The translations under genes and the position numbers were made by a program. Below are positions 1-5,886 of a DNA stretch of 5,886 nt, one piece after another. A model generated the notes under the pieces. It saw only the letters and a program-made list of their open reading frames with translations. It ran no database searches and was not told the origin of the DNA. Position 1 is the first letter of the stretch, and each line of letters begins with the position of its first letter. Source of the stretch: an uncultured Saprospiraceae bacterium (GTDB taxonomy: Bacteria; Bacteroidota; Bacteroidia; Chitinophagales; Saprospiraceae); NCBI GenBank assembly GCA_937973565.1, contig CALJKQ010000331.1:1-5886 (forward strand), written 5' to 3'.

Positions 1-793
1 CGCCATTTAGATAACGGTTGGGAATCAAATTATCGTTGGCACCATAGATGCACAGTGTGGGCTGTTTTACCAGTGGTAAAAAATCGTAAACGGGTGTATT
101 AACCATGGCATTGACGCCTTGGGTAATGTGGTAGCAATAGTCTCCAAAATCACGCGCGCTGCGGATGGCGAGTCGATCATCGATCATAAATTCGGCATCA
201 TCAGGCATATTGTAAAAATTGTAGGCGTAATTGATTCTGATTTGTTCTGCAGTGGTGAGTCTTACCCCATCTGCTGTCATAACATCCCTAAACCATTGCC
301 TTTGACCTTTGTTGAATGTTTCAAATCCGGCAGGGGCAATGAGAACCAGCCGTGAAATCAGATCAGGATACTTCAAAGCAGCAGAGAGGGCTACCTGACC
401 GCCCATGCTATGACCTACCAAAACTACACCCGAGAGCTGAAGTTGGGTGCACAATTCAGCTACCACATCGGCATAAAATTCCATGGATACTTCATAGTTG
501 CCTTTGTCTGACTTTCCATAACCCGGTAGATCAATGGCTATGCATCTATAATGATTTTTGAGTGCAGCTGTATTTTTTTTCCATGCCGGAATGTAAGAAG
601 CAAGACCGTGAATAAACACCAGGGTCTGTGGTCCTGCACCTTCATCTGAATAAGCCACTGAGATATCTCCTTTTACAGTGATGGTTTTGACCTCTACCCC
701 ATAGTCCAGGTCTTTCATGCTTTTGATCATCGTTTGGGCTACCGCTGAAAAGGCCATCAATGTGCATAGGGTTGTATAGATTATTGTCTTCAT
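1..793 (-). CDS. Exported alpha/beta hydrolase, C-terminus cut by window edge
   Basis: The first 264 residues of an alpha/beta-hydrolase-fold enzyme; the frame is open to the left edge. ATG at 793 opens a signal peptide (MKTIIYTTLCTLMAFSAVAQ), so the enzyme is probably periplasmic or secreted. The fold is clear: VFIHGLAS with the oxyanion-hole HG (62-63), the IDLPGYGKSD strand-turn (87-96), the nucleophile elbow VGHSMGG with Ser129, a cap region from about 155 to 235, and the likely acid Asp254 in YGANDNLIP. The catalytic His should lie in the roughly 30 residues beyond the edge. Members act on esters, lactones, haloalkanes or C-C bonds; an esterase or lipase is the simplest reading for an exported one, but the substrate is not determined. 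It follows the barrel gene by 18 bases, suggesting a shared transcript and a role in releasing or processing the barrel's cargo. Confidence 0.9.
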   Translation of the reverse strand, partial: MKTIIYTTLCTLMAFSAVAQTMIKSMKDLDYGVEVKTITVKGDISVAYSDEGAGPQTLVFIHGLASYIPAWKKNTAALKNHYRCIAIDLPGYGKSDKGNYEVSMEFYADVVAELCTQLQLSGVVLVGHSMGGQVALSAALKYPDLISRLVLIAPAGFETFNKGQRQWFRDVMTADGVRLTTAEQIRINYAYNFYNMPDDAEFMIDDRLAIRSARDFGDYCYHITQGVNAMVNTPVYDFLPLVKQPTLCIYGANDNLIPNRYLNG

Positions 794-811
794 TTCTTTG
801 GATTTGGGGAT

Positions 812-2386
812 TTAAAACATCAACCACTTGAGACAAACAAATCCCAACCATGGGTTTACGGGTCGGGTATCTACATTGCCGTTGGTCAGCTTACTGTCGT
901 AAAAGTCGCCAAGGCCCATGTAGGCACCGTGGGCTTCCACCGTGAGGTAGGCTCCAAAGTCGTAACCCAACTTAGCATTGACTTCCCATCCCATAAAATT
1001 GCCACCACCATTAGGGGCGATCACAGAAAAGCCACCGGCCCCTCCAATTTTGGAATGAAGTTTATTGGGTATAAGATCTTTATGTAAGTTGAATGTACCA
1101 CCTGCAACTCCATATCCTATGTTGGATATATCCGTGACGGCGGCCATAAACCGATTGACTACATTGCCGTGGGGAAAAAGCAGGTAACCACCATGCCCTA
1201 TGAAGATACCACCGGGACTACCCCAGGTATTGGAAGTGATAACACCGGCATATTTACCATCGGAAACGCCATTGTTGTCTCCGGAAGTAAATATCATATC
1301 TGCGATTACGGCATCACCGGTGGTTTGCCCATACCGATAGCCTGCTCTCAAATTGGCAGCCAGACCACCGATGCTTGTTTTTTTGCTGTAGTTTTCACTG
1401 CCTGCGGGTTTTTGTCGGATGGAACCGAGGTTGTAGTTCAGGAATCCTGACATAAAAAATCTGTCCAACATCATTTCTTCGTTGCGAGAAAAATAGGTGC
1501 CCAGCCATACCACATCAGAATGGTAGGGGTCTGCTCCAATGGGAAAACGAAATGCTCCGTTGTAGGAAGTAAGCGGACTGGCATAGCCCTGCCCAAGGAT
1601 GCTCACACCTCCCTTGCCGGAAGAGTTGTCCTTTACCCAATAAACAGAGGCCCCCACATTCCACTTGGGGGCTACATTGTATTGTGAATTCAATTCAAAA
1701 AGGGTTACATCGTCGTTGAGTTCTACATTGTTTTCATAGAGCTTGTAAAATCCAGCTTTGAGCTTATTACGGTCACTTTGCCTCCTCACACTGATCCCTA
1801 CACCATCGGTGCCAAAGTAGGCTAGCCGGTAACCGGTGGTGGTGAATTTTTCAAAAAAAGTGCGGTAAAGATCATGGGGACTGTCAAACATGCGCTGCAA
1901 TCCCAAATTGATGGTCCAGTATTTGGCGGGTACAAATTCAACTTCCAGGTTTTGCGTTTGAAGATTAACCTGGTCTGCAGAAATGGCAGAACCAAAATTA
2001 CCACCGGCACCATATGCCACATCGCCCCAGGTCCAATCTATTTCAAAGGATGCTCTAAGGCTGGCCTTGCCGTCAAAGATCGAGGGTGTGTATATGAAAA
2101 AAGGTATGGCACGTTGCTCGGCATAAAGAGCAGTAAAATCATTGGAAGTAGTGGTGGTGTTGGCGCCAAACAACCTGCCCACAATCTGACCTTTGAGAAA
2201 GTCATTTTCAGGTGCCATATTCATGGCAACATTTTGTTGATAAAAATAGACAAAAGCTTGCAATTGCTTGTTGGCCCGGGTAGGCACTGCCTTGTCAAAT
2301 CCTTTAAAACCGGTATCACCCGATTCCTGTGCCACAAGCCAAAATGGCAAGATGAGTAAACACAGTGTCCATATCCTTTTGTTCAT
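812..2386 (-). CDS. Outer-membrane beta-barrel protein (porin-like)
   Basis: A protein of 524 residues from ATG 2386. A signal peptide is clear: MNKR, hydrophobic core to residue 18, then VAQ, with cleavage probably next to Gln20. An in-frame start 63 bases further upstream exists, but its extra residues come from the terminator hairpin and would bury the signal peptide. The mature protein has many alternating, aromatic-rich strands, for example SLRASFEIDWTWGDVAYGAG (109-128), NLEVEFVPAKYWTINLGLQR (146-165) and KWNVGASVYWVKD (241-253), and it ends in Phe, as many barrel proteins do. The segment SGDNNGVSDGK (368-378) followed by LLFPHG (402-407) faintly recalls alginate-export-type porins. There is no TonB box or plug domain, which argues against a TonB-dependent receptor. 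The hydrolase gene follows by 18 bases, so the two are probably co-expressed. The cargo is unknown. Confidence 0.82.
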   Translation of the reverse strand: MNKRIWTLCLLILPFWLVAQESGDTGFKGFDKAVPTRANKQLQAFVYFYQQNVAMNMAPENDFLKGQIVGRLFGANTTTTSNDFTALYAEQRAIPFFIYTPSIFDGKASLRASFEIDWTWGDVAYGAGGNFGSAISADQVNLQTQNLEVEFVPAKYWTINLGLQRMFDSPHDLYRTFFEKFTTTGYRLAYFGTDGVGISVRRQSDRNKLKAGFYKLYENNVELNDDVTLFELNSQYNVAPKWNVGASVYWVKDNSSGKGGVSILGQGYASPLTSYNGAFRFPIGADPYHSDVVWLGTYFSRNEEMMLDRFFMSGFLNYNLGSIRQKPAGSENYSKKTSIGGLAANLRAGYRYGQTTGDAVIADMIFTSGDNNGVSDGKYAGVITSNTWGSPGGIFIGHGGYLLFPHGNVVNRFMAAVTDISNIGYGVAGGTFNLHKDLIPNKLHSKIGGAGGFSVIAPNGGGNFMGWEVNAKLGYDFGAYLTVEAHGAYMGLGDFYDSKLTNGNVDTRPVNPWLGFVCLKWLMF

Positions 2387-2411
2387 TGCAGGTTTGTTGA
2401 TGGATAAACTT

Positions 2412-2449
2412 AAAAAATAGTGGGAAGAGAGCCACATTTCTCTTCCCAC
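2412..2449 (-). terminator. Strong Rho-independent terminator after the lipoprotein gene
   Basis: The minus strand reads an 11-bp perfect stem, GTGGGAAGAGA paired with TCTCTTCCCAC (arms at 2439-2449 and 2420-2430), closed by an 8-base loop (2431-2438). Two bases later a run of six T follows (2417-2412). This is a textbook intrinsic terminator oriented to stop transcription coming from the lipoprotein gene, whose stop lies about 20 bases upstream. The plus-strand side of the hairpin has no T-run, so it acts in one direction. Only 25 bases separate the T-run from the outer-membrane barrel ATG, so that gene must rely on read-through, transcript processing, or a promoter I could not identify. Confidence 0.9.
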
Positions 2450-2467
2450 AGGGCTTAATAAACCCGA

Positions 2468-3016
2468 TTATTTTCTAACGTAATTTTGTACATTGTTTTG
2501 CCCAAATGCACCTCCGGAGGTACTGCCGAAACCACCTGTGGCGGTTGGCGGCGTAACGCCCGGAATGGCAGGTGTGATCTGAGCTACTTCATACTTCATG
2601 CTCTTGCTGTCTGATGACACTTCAAATATTCCTTGTGCGGTAAGTGAAGTGGGTGAGGTTTGGTTCAATGTAATGTTGTAGATGTTTCCTGTACCGGATT
2701 TGGTCTGGGTATAGGTACCTGTCAAAACTACCTTAGCACCACCTTTCCATTGATCAACAGTGTAGGTGTTATTGGTCTTGAATTCTGCTATGATGGAATC
2801 CGCAAAACTCGCCAAAATAGGGGCTACCGGACTGGACTTCCAGCTGCCTTGTGCGCCCTCAAGACATGCTGTACATACGCCACCGCAATCCACGGCAGTC
2901 TCATCCTGATTTAGGATACCATCACTGCATGTGCCTTTGTCTTCTTCGTCACCACAGCTTACCATAAACAGGGATGCAGCAAAAAACATCATAATTAAAA
3001 ACTTAACTGACTTCAT
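2468..3016 (-). CDS. Small lipoprotein with Cys-rich DCGG motif, probably surface-exposed
   Basis: A protein of 182 residues with a lipoprotein signal peptide: basic start MKSVK, hydrophobic core, and lipobox-like FMVSC giving acylated Cys21. The residues after the Cys are GDEED; an acidic stretch there acts as a surface-export signal in several Bacteroidetes, so an outward-facing location is inferred. Residues 30-51 carry a four-cysteine motif of the form CxDGxxNxxExxxDCGGxCxxC, which recurs in Bacteroidetes surface proteins and may form disulfides or bind a metal. From GSWKSSP (57-63) to about 150 the sequence alternates polar and hydrophobic residues (TGTYTQTKSG, YNITLNQTS, KSMKYEVAQI), like a small beta-rich, lipocalin-like domain. 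The last 30 residues are rich in Gly, Pro, Ser and Thr. It follows the ligase by 28 bases and is followed by a strong terminator. I do not recognise a specific family; substrate capture at the cell surface is only a guess. Confidence 0.85.
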   Translation of the reverse strand: MKSVKFLIMMFFAASLFMVSCGDEEDKGTCSDGILNQDETAVDCGGVCTACLEGAQGSWKSSPVAPILASFADSIIAEFKTNNTYTVDQWKGGAKVVLTGTYTQTKSGTGNIYNITLNQTSPTSLTAQGIFEVSSDSKSMKYEVAQITPAIPGVTPPTATGGFGSTSGGAFGQNNVQNYVRK

Positions 3017-3044
3017 TTTATTGATTTTTAATGTTGATAAAATA

Positions 3045-4532
3045 TTATGGTTGTTTTAACTTTTTACGATCTATCTTTCCACTATCCGTCAATGGCAATT
3101 CATTGAGGATAATAAAATATTTAGGTATCTTAAACTTGGCCAGACGTTCGATGCAAAATGCCTTGAGTTCTGCTTCATCCATAGGATTGTGTAAGACTAC
3201 AAAGGCTTTTCCCACCTCTCCCCATTTCTCATCTTTTACACCTACTACCGCACACTCTTTTATATTTTCATTTTGTTTCAATACGCGTTCTATTTCTGCA
3301 GGGTAAACATTTTCAGCTCCACTGATGTACATGTTTTTAAGGCGGTCAACGATGTACAGGTATTTTTCTTCATCCTCTTTTACGATGTCGCCGGTTTTAA
3401 ACCATAAGCCATCTTCACTAAAAGCGTTTTTACCTGCTTCAGCATTGTTCCAGTAACCGGGTGTTACCACCGGTCCGCGCAACCACAATTCTCCGGCTTC
3501 GTTGGCCCCTGCGTCTGCACCGTCTTCTTTAACGATGCGGTGTTGCACATAAAAATTGGGCCTGCCTATGCTGCCTATCTTCCGTATGGCGTCGTCCTGG
3601 TGCAGGGATGTGAGGTTGGGACCAACTTCTGTCATGCCATAACCCTGTCGAATGGCAACACCTTTTGCGGCATACTTCTCAATCAGGGGTACGGGCATTG
3701 ATTCACCACCAACAATGATGTAATCAAGGTTATGGAGATCGGTGTCTGCAAAATGCTCATCCTGAGCCATCATCGCCAGCATAGTAGGTACGCCCATAAA
3801 TATATTGCACTTCATTTCCTCCAGCTTGGCCAAAACCTGATCGGCTTCAAACTTTTTAAACAAATACGTAAACCCTCCGTGATGTAAAAACGGCAGCAAC
3901 AGTACGTTCCAACCCCCGGTGTGGAAAGGTGGCATCACGTTGACGGTTCTGTTTTCTGAAGAAAGGCTGAGCGACAAAGCGGTATTGATGCTGTTCCAGA
4001 ACGCCATCTTGTGGGTATACCTCACCCCCTTAGGCTTACCGGTTGTACCGGAGGTGTAAATGATAAAAAGCGAATCATCTTCTTCCACTGCATGGACATC
4101 AAAATCTTCCAGGGCACTTACCTCAGCCAATACTTGCATTTCGTATGCAGGTATATTTTCTGTTTCAGGCAATAAATGGATGAAATGATTTTCATAAAAG
4201 ATAAGCACCGGATCAGCATCTTCGCTGATTTCTTTGATTTCAGGAGCTGCCAGCCGGTAGTTGAGAGGCACCAGGGCAAAGCCCAACTTTTGGGCGGCAC
4301 CCCACAAGGCCACCAGTGTGATGGAGTATTCTGCTATGACTACCACCCGGTCGCCTTTTTTAACACCAAGCTTGCTATTCAGAAAAGAAGCCATACCATT
4401 GGCAAGGGCATTGAGATCCCGGTAGGTGATCATCCTGCCCCCCTCGTGCTCCTGAAGCGCTGCCTTCTCAGGACGATACAGTGCCCAGCGTGCCAGCCAG
4501 TCCTGTTGCCATATTGATCTGTTTTCAACCAT
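3045..4532 (-). CDS. AMP-forming acyl-CoA ligase (ANL superfamily)
   Basis: A complete protein of 495 residues, predicted to activate a carboxylic acid to its CoA thioester through an acyl-adenylate in the cytoplasm. All core ANL motifs are present in order: phosphate-binding loop YTSGTTGKPKG (159-169), PPFHTGGW (201-208), GYGMTE (297-302), GELWLRGP (347-354), WFKTGD with Asp382 (377-382), hinge DRLKN (396-400), SGAENVYPAEIE for the thiolation conformation (404-415), and catalytic Lys486 in SGKIDRKKL. Nothing essential is missing. Length and the FHTGGW motif fit medium- or long-chain fatty acyl-CoA synthetases, but related enzymes use aromatic or branched acids, so chain length is not assigned. 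The ATG at 4532 follows the KAS III-like stop by 3 bases, which suggests translational coupling. The next gene begins 28 bases downstream. The transporter upstream and the thiolase-fold enzyme suggest that an imported acid is activated and passed on. Confidence 0.93.
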   Translation of the reverse strand: MVENRSIWQQDWLARWALYRPEKAALQEHEGGRMITYRDLNALANGMASFLNSKLGVKKGDRVVVIAEYSITLVALWGAAQKLGFALVPLNYRLAAPEIKEISEDADPVLIFYENHFIHLLPETENIPAYEMQVLAEVSALEDFDVHAVEEDDSLFIIYTSGTTGKPKGVRYTHKMAFWNSINTALSLSLSSENRTVNVMPPFHTGGWNVLLLPFLHHGGFTYLFKKFEADQVLAKLEEMKCNIFMGVPTMLAMMAQDEHFADTDLHNLDYIIVGGESMPVPLIEKYAAKGVAIRQGYGMTEVGPNLTSLHQDDAIRKIGSIGRPNFYVQHRIVKEDGADAGANEAGELWLRGPVVTPGYWNNAEAGKNAFSEDGLWFKTGDIVKEDEEKYLYIVDRLKNMYISGAENVYPAEIERVLKQNENIKECAVVGVKDEKWGEVGKAFVVLHNPMDEAELKAFCIERLAKFKIPKYFIILNELPLTDSGKIDRKKLKQP

Positions 4533-4535
4533 TGC

Positions 4536-5549
4536 CTACATTTTAAAGAGGGATGCACCAAAGGCCAGACCTCCGCCTGAACCCACAAAACACAGGAGCT
4601 CACCTTTTTGTATCTTTCCTTGTTTCATCCATTCATCCAAAGCCATGGGTATACACGCCGATCCGGTATAACCGTAATAGTGCATAATGGTGGCGGCCCT
4701 GTTTCGGTCCACCCCCAAATTATCCATAGTCTGGTATATGCTATTTATATTGATTTGGGTAAAAAAGTAGTGATCGATGTCAGCCGGCTTTATGTTTTCC
4801 CGCTCACACATTTCTTCAACCAACGAGGTCCATATTTCCGGGTTGATATGTGTAGGTATTTTCTGAACGAATTTGAGCTGGTGGTCTTTGTGATCAATGG
4901 CTTCATGGGTCATGGGCTGGTGACTGCCCCCGCCATAGATGCCCATCCAGCTGTTGAACTCACCGCGTGTTAGCAATTTACTTTGTCGATAACCCGATGA
5001 TGAAGCTGACCTGCCCACAATCACGGCTCCGGCTCCATCTGCAAATAGGGTCACCGTTTTTTTGTCACTTTTGTTTAGGTATTTGCTCATAGCATAAGCA
5101 CCCACAACCAGGATGTGCCGATAGCTTTCATCAGAATGTATGTAACGTGTAGCTATGTCAAGTGCAGTGACAAAGCCGGCGCAGGCCGTGTTCACATCAA
5201 AGGTGCCGGCATTTACCATCTTCAATCTGTCCTGTACAACAGAAGCTGTGGAGGGTGAAATATATTCAGGGGTATCGGTGGCAACAATAAAAAGATCGAT
5301 GTCTTTGGCCTCCAGTCCGGCATTTTTAAGGGCAAAGACACTTGCTTTTTCTACCAAATCTGCAGTACTTTCGTCGTCAGCGCACCAGCGGCGTTCATAG
5401 ATTTTTACATTTTCACGCAACCAGGTATCTACGTCTTCACCCAACAATTCATTGAAATAAGCATTGGGCACCACCGTTTCAGGAGCATAACTGCCGGACG
5501 CAAGAATGCAGGCGTTGCTGATTTGAGGGTCTGTAGGGAGTGGTTTCAT
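4536..5549 (-). CDS. KAS III (FabH)-like thiolase-fold enzyme lacking the catalytic His and Asn
   Basis: A protein of 337 residues, the usual length for 3-oxoacyl-ACP synthase III. Family landmarks in order are: an N-terminal ASGSYAPETVVPNAYF (17-32); DLFIVATDTPEY (85-96); the active-site Cys123 in FDVNTACAGF; FADGAGAVIVG (169-179); the C-terminal half from about 250; and the closing GSGGGLAFGASLF (323-335). In FabH a His in HQAN and an Asn in GNTSA work with the Cys to decarboxylate malonyl-ACP. Here the aligned positions are Thr264 (FTQIN) and Tyr294 (YGYTGSA). Acyl transfer to Cys123 looks possible, but standard decarboxylating condensation does not. It is cytoplasmic, and the acyl-CoA ligase starts 3 bases after its stop, so that ligase may supply its substrate. 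I chose ATG at 5549; a TTG at 5561 overlaps the symporter stop and would add only four residues. The fold assignment is firm; the reaction is unknown. Confidence 0.9.
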   Translation of the reverse strand: MKPLPTDPQISNACILASGSYAPETVVPNAYFNELLGEDVDTWLRENVKIYERRWCADDESTADLVEKASVFALKNAGLEAKDIDLFIVATDTPEYISPSTASVVQDRLKMVNAGTFDVNTACAGFVTALDIATRYIHSDESYRHILVVGAYAMSKYLNKSDKKTVTLFADGAGAVIVGRSASSSGYRQSKLLTRGEFNSWMGIYGGGSHQPMTHEAIDHKDHQLKFVQKIPTHINPEIWTSLVEEMCERENIKPADIDHYFFTQININSIYQTMDNLGVDRNRAATIMHYYGYTGSACIPMALDEWMKQGKIQKGELLCFVGSGGGLAFGASLFKM

Positions 5550-5557
5550 TTCTGGAT

Positions 5558-5886
5558 TCAATTTTGAGCTACGGGTGATTTTTTATACATTTGATAAAGC
5601 AGGCTTCCAACAATAAGTGCGGATACAATGGCCAGTGCCGACGCAACCGCCGGGTTTTTTACCTGTCCGGTGGTGTAAGGGGTCAATGATCCATAGTACA
5701 CCGAAAAGTGCACCACAAAGGCGGTAATGGCCGCTCCCATGGCTGCCTGAACAGGTGTATGCTTGAAAAAGATGCCAAAGAGCACGGGCACAAAGGCCGC
5801 TGAAAAATAAGCATACACTCCATTTTGAGCCAGGATGCCAACACTTAAGTTGGGATAAAGCAGCTGGTAGCGACTCATCAATATAG
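5558..5886 (-). CDS. Sodium:solute symporter (SSS family), C-terminal fragment
   Basis: This is the 3' end of an inner-membrane secondary transporter. The frame stays open to the right edge, so the start and most of the protein lie outside; about 108 residues are visible. The ATG near the edge (5878-5876) is an internal Met, not a credible start. The visible part holds three strongly hydrophobic segments: one containing GVYAYFSAAFVPVLFGIFF, one beginning VQAAMGAAITAFVVHFSVYYG, and one containing ASALAIVSALIVGSLLY. A short basic tail follows. The AQNGVYAYFSAAFVPVLFGIFF pattern followed by a small-residue helix resembles the last helices of SSS members such as PanF-type symporters, which use the sodium gradient to import carboxylates, amino acids, sugars or vitamins. 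The substrate cannot be read from this end. The stop is 8 bases upstream of the next gene's likely ATG, which suggests co-transcription. Another multi-helix transporter family remains possible. Confidence 0.75.
   Translation of the reverse strand, partial: ILMSRYQLLYPNLSVGILAQNGVYAYFSAAFVPVLFGIFFKHTPVQAAMGAAITAFVVHFSVYYGSLTPYTTGQVKNPAVASALAIVSALIVGSLLYQMYKKSPVAQN

Noticed and set aside
642..851. Minus-strand 69-codon frame across the barrel end and hydrolase start
   Set aside because: It overlaps the hydrolase start and barrel end in another frame; the hydrolase frame has clear family motifs and a signal peptide.
1874..2359. Plus-strand open frame of 161 codons opposite the barrel gene
   Set aside because: It is antisense to a well-supported coding region, has no domain or signal pattern, and its composition is that of a reverse-frame shadow. 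The same applies to the other plus-strand frames.
2412..2419. TATTTTTT on the minus strand as a possible -7 element for the barrel gene
   Set aside because: It is the terminator T-run, lacks the final G, and no TTG lies at the right distance upstream.
2451..2465. Small imperfect palindrome GGGCTTAATAAACCC before the terminator
   Set aside because: Only three G-C pairs plus weak A-T pairs and no room for a loop; probably chance.
2475..2506. Promoter-like TTTG, 20-base spacer, TACGTTAG on the minus strand near the end of the lipoprotein gene
   Set aside because: One mismatch to the Bacteroidetes -7 consensus, inside coding sequence, and upstream of the strong terminator, so a transcript from it would meet the hairpin before the barrel gene. 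Too weak to annotate.
1..5549. Resemblance to the OleABC(D) long-chain olefin / beta-lactone pathway (thiolase-fold enzyme, AMP-ligase-like enzyme, alpha/beta hydrolase)
   Set aside because: The hydrolase carries a signal peptide whereas OleB is cytoplasmic, the ligase looks like an ordinary acyl-CoA ligase with full motifs, no OleD-type reductase is in the window, and the KAS III-like protein lacks the His and Asn that OleA has.
4536..5549. Assignment of the KAS III-like gene as fabH of housekeeping fatty-acid synthesis
   Set aside because: The catalytic His and Asn are replaced, and no acpP, fabD, plsX or rpmF neighbours are present as would be typical of the housekeeping copy.

Overview
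The window looks like a piece of a Bacteroidetes (Bacteroidota) chromosome, probably from a marine or environmental lineage. This is inferred from several traits: start codons without clear Shine-Dalgarno sequences and with A-rich leaders, a lipoprotein whose Cys is followed by an acidic stretch, signal peptides ending in Val-Ala-Gln, and an outer-membrane barrel next to a lipoprotein. The genus cannot be named from the sequence alone. No RNA gene, mobile element or CRISPR array was found.

All six genes lie on the minus strand, so transcription runs from high to low coordinates. In that order they are: the C-terminal end of a sodium:solute symporter (cut by the right edge); a FabH/KAS III-like thiolase-fold enzyme; an AMP-forming acyl-CoA ligase; a small surface-type lipoprotein with a Cys/DCGG motif; an outer-membrane beta-barrel protein; and an exported alpha/beta hydrolase (cut by the left edge). 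Gaps are 8, 3, 28, 81 and 18 bases, so no non-coding stretch approaches 300 bases. A strong intrinsic terminator sits in the 81-base gap. It divides the row into an upstream four-gene block (symporter, KAS III-like, ligase, lipoprotein) and a downstream two-gene block (barrel, hydrolase).

A working model (inference) is a lipid or carboxylate handling locus that spans the envelope. The exported hydrolase would release an acid from an ester, the barrel and lipoprotein would act at the outer membrane, the symporter would bring the acid across the inner membrane, the ligase would make its CoA thioester, and the KAS III-like enzyme would take the acyl group onto its cysteine. The most unusual point is that the KAS III-like protein keeps the active-site Cys, but the two other catalytic residues of the family (His and Asn) are replaced by Thr and Tyr. 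It is therefore unlikely to be an ordinary decarboxylating 3-oxoacyl-ACP synthase.
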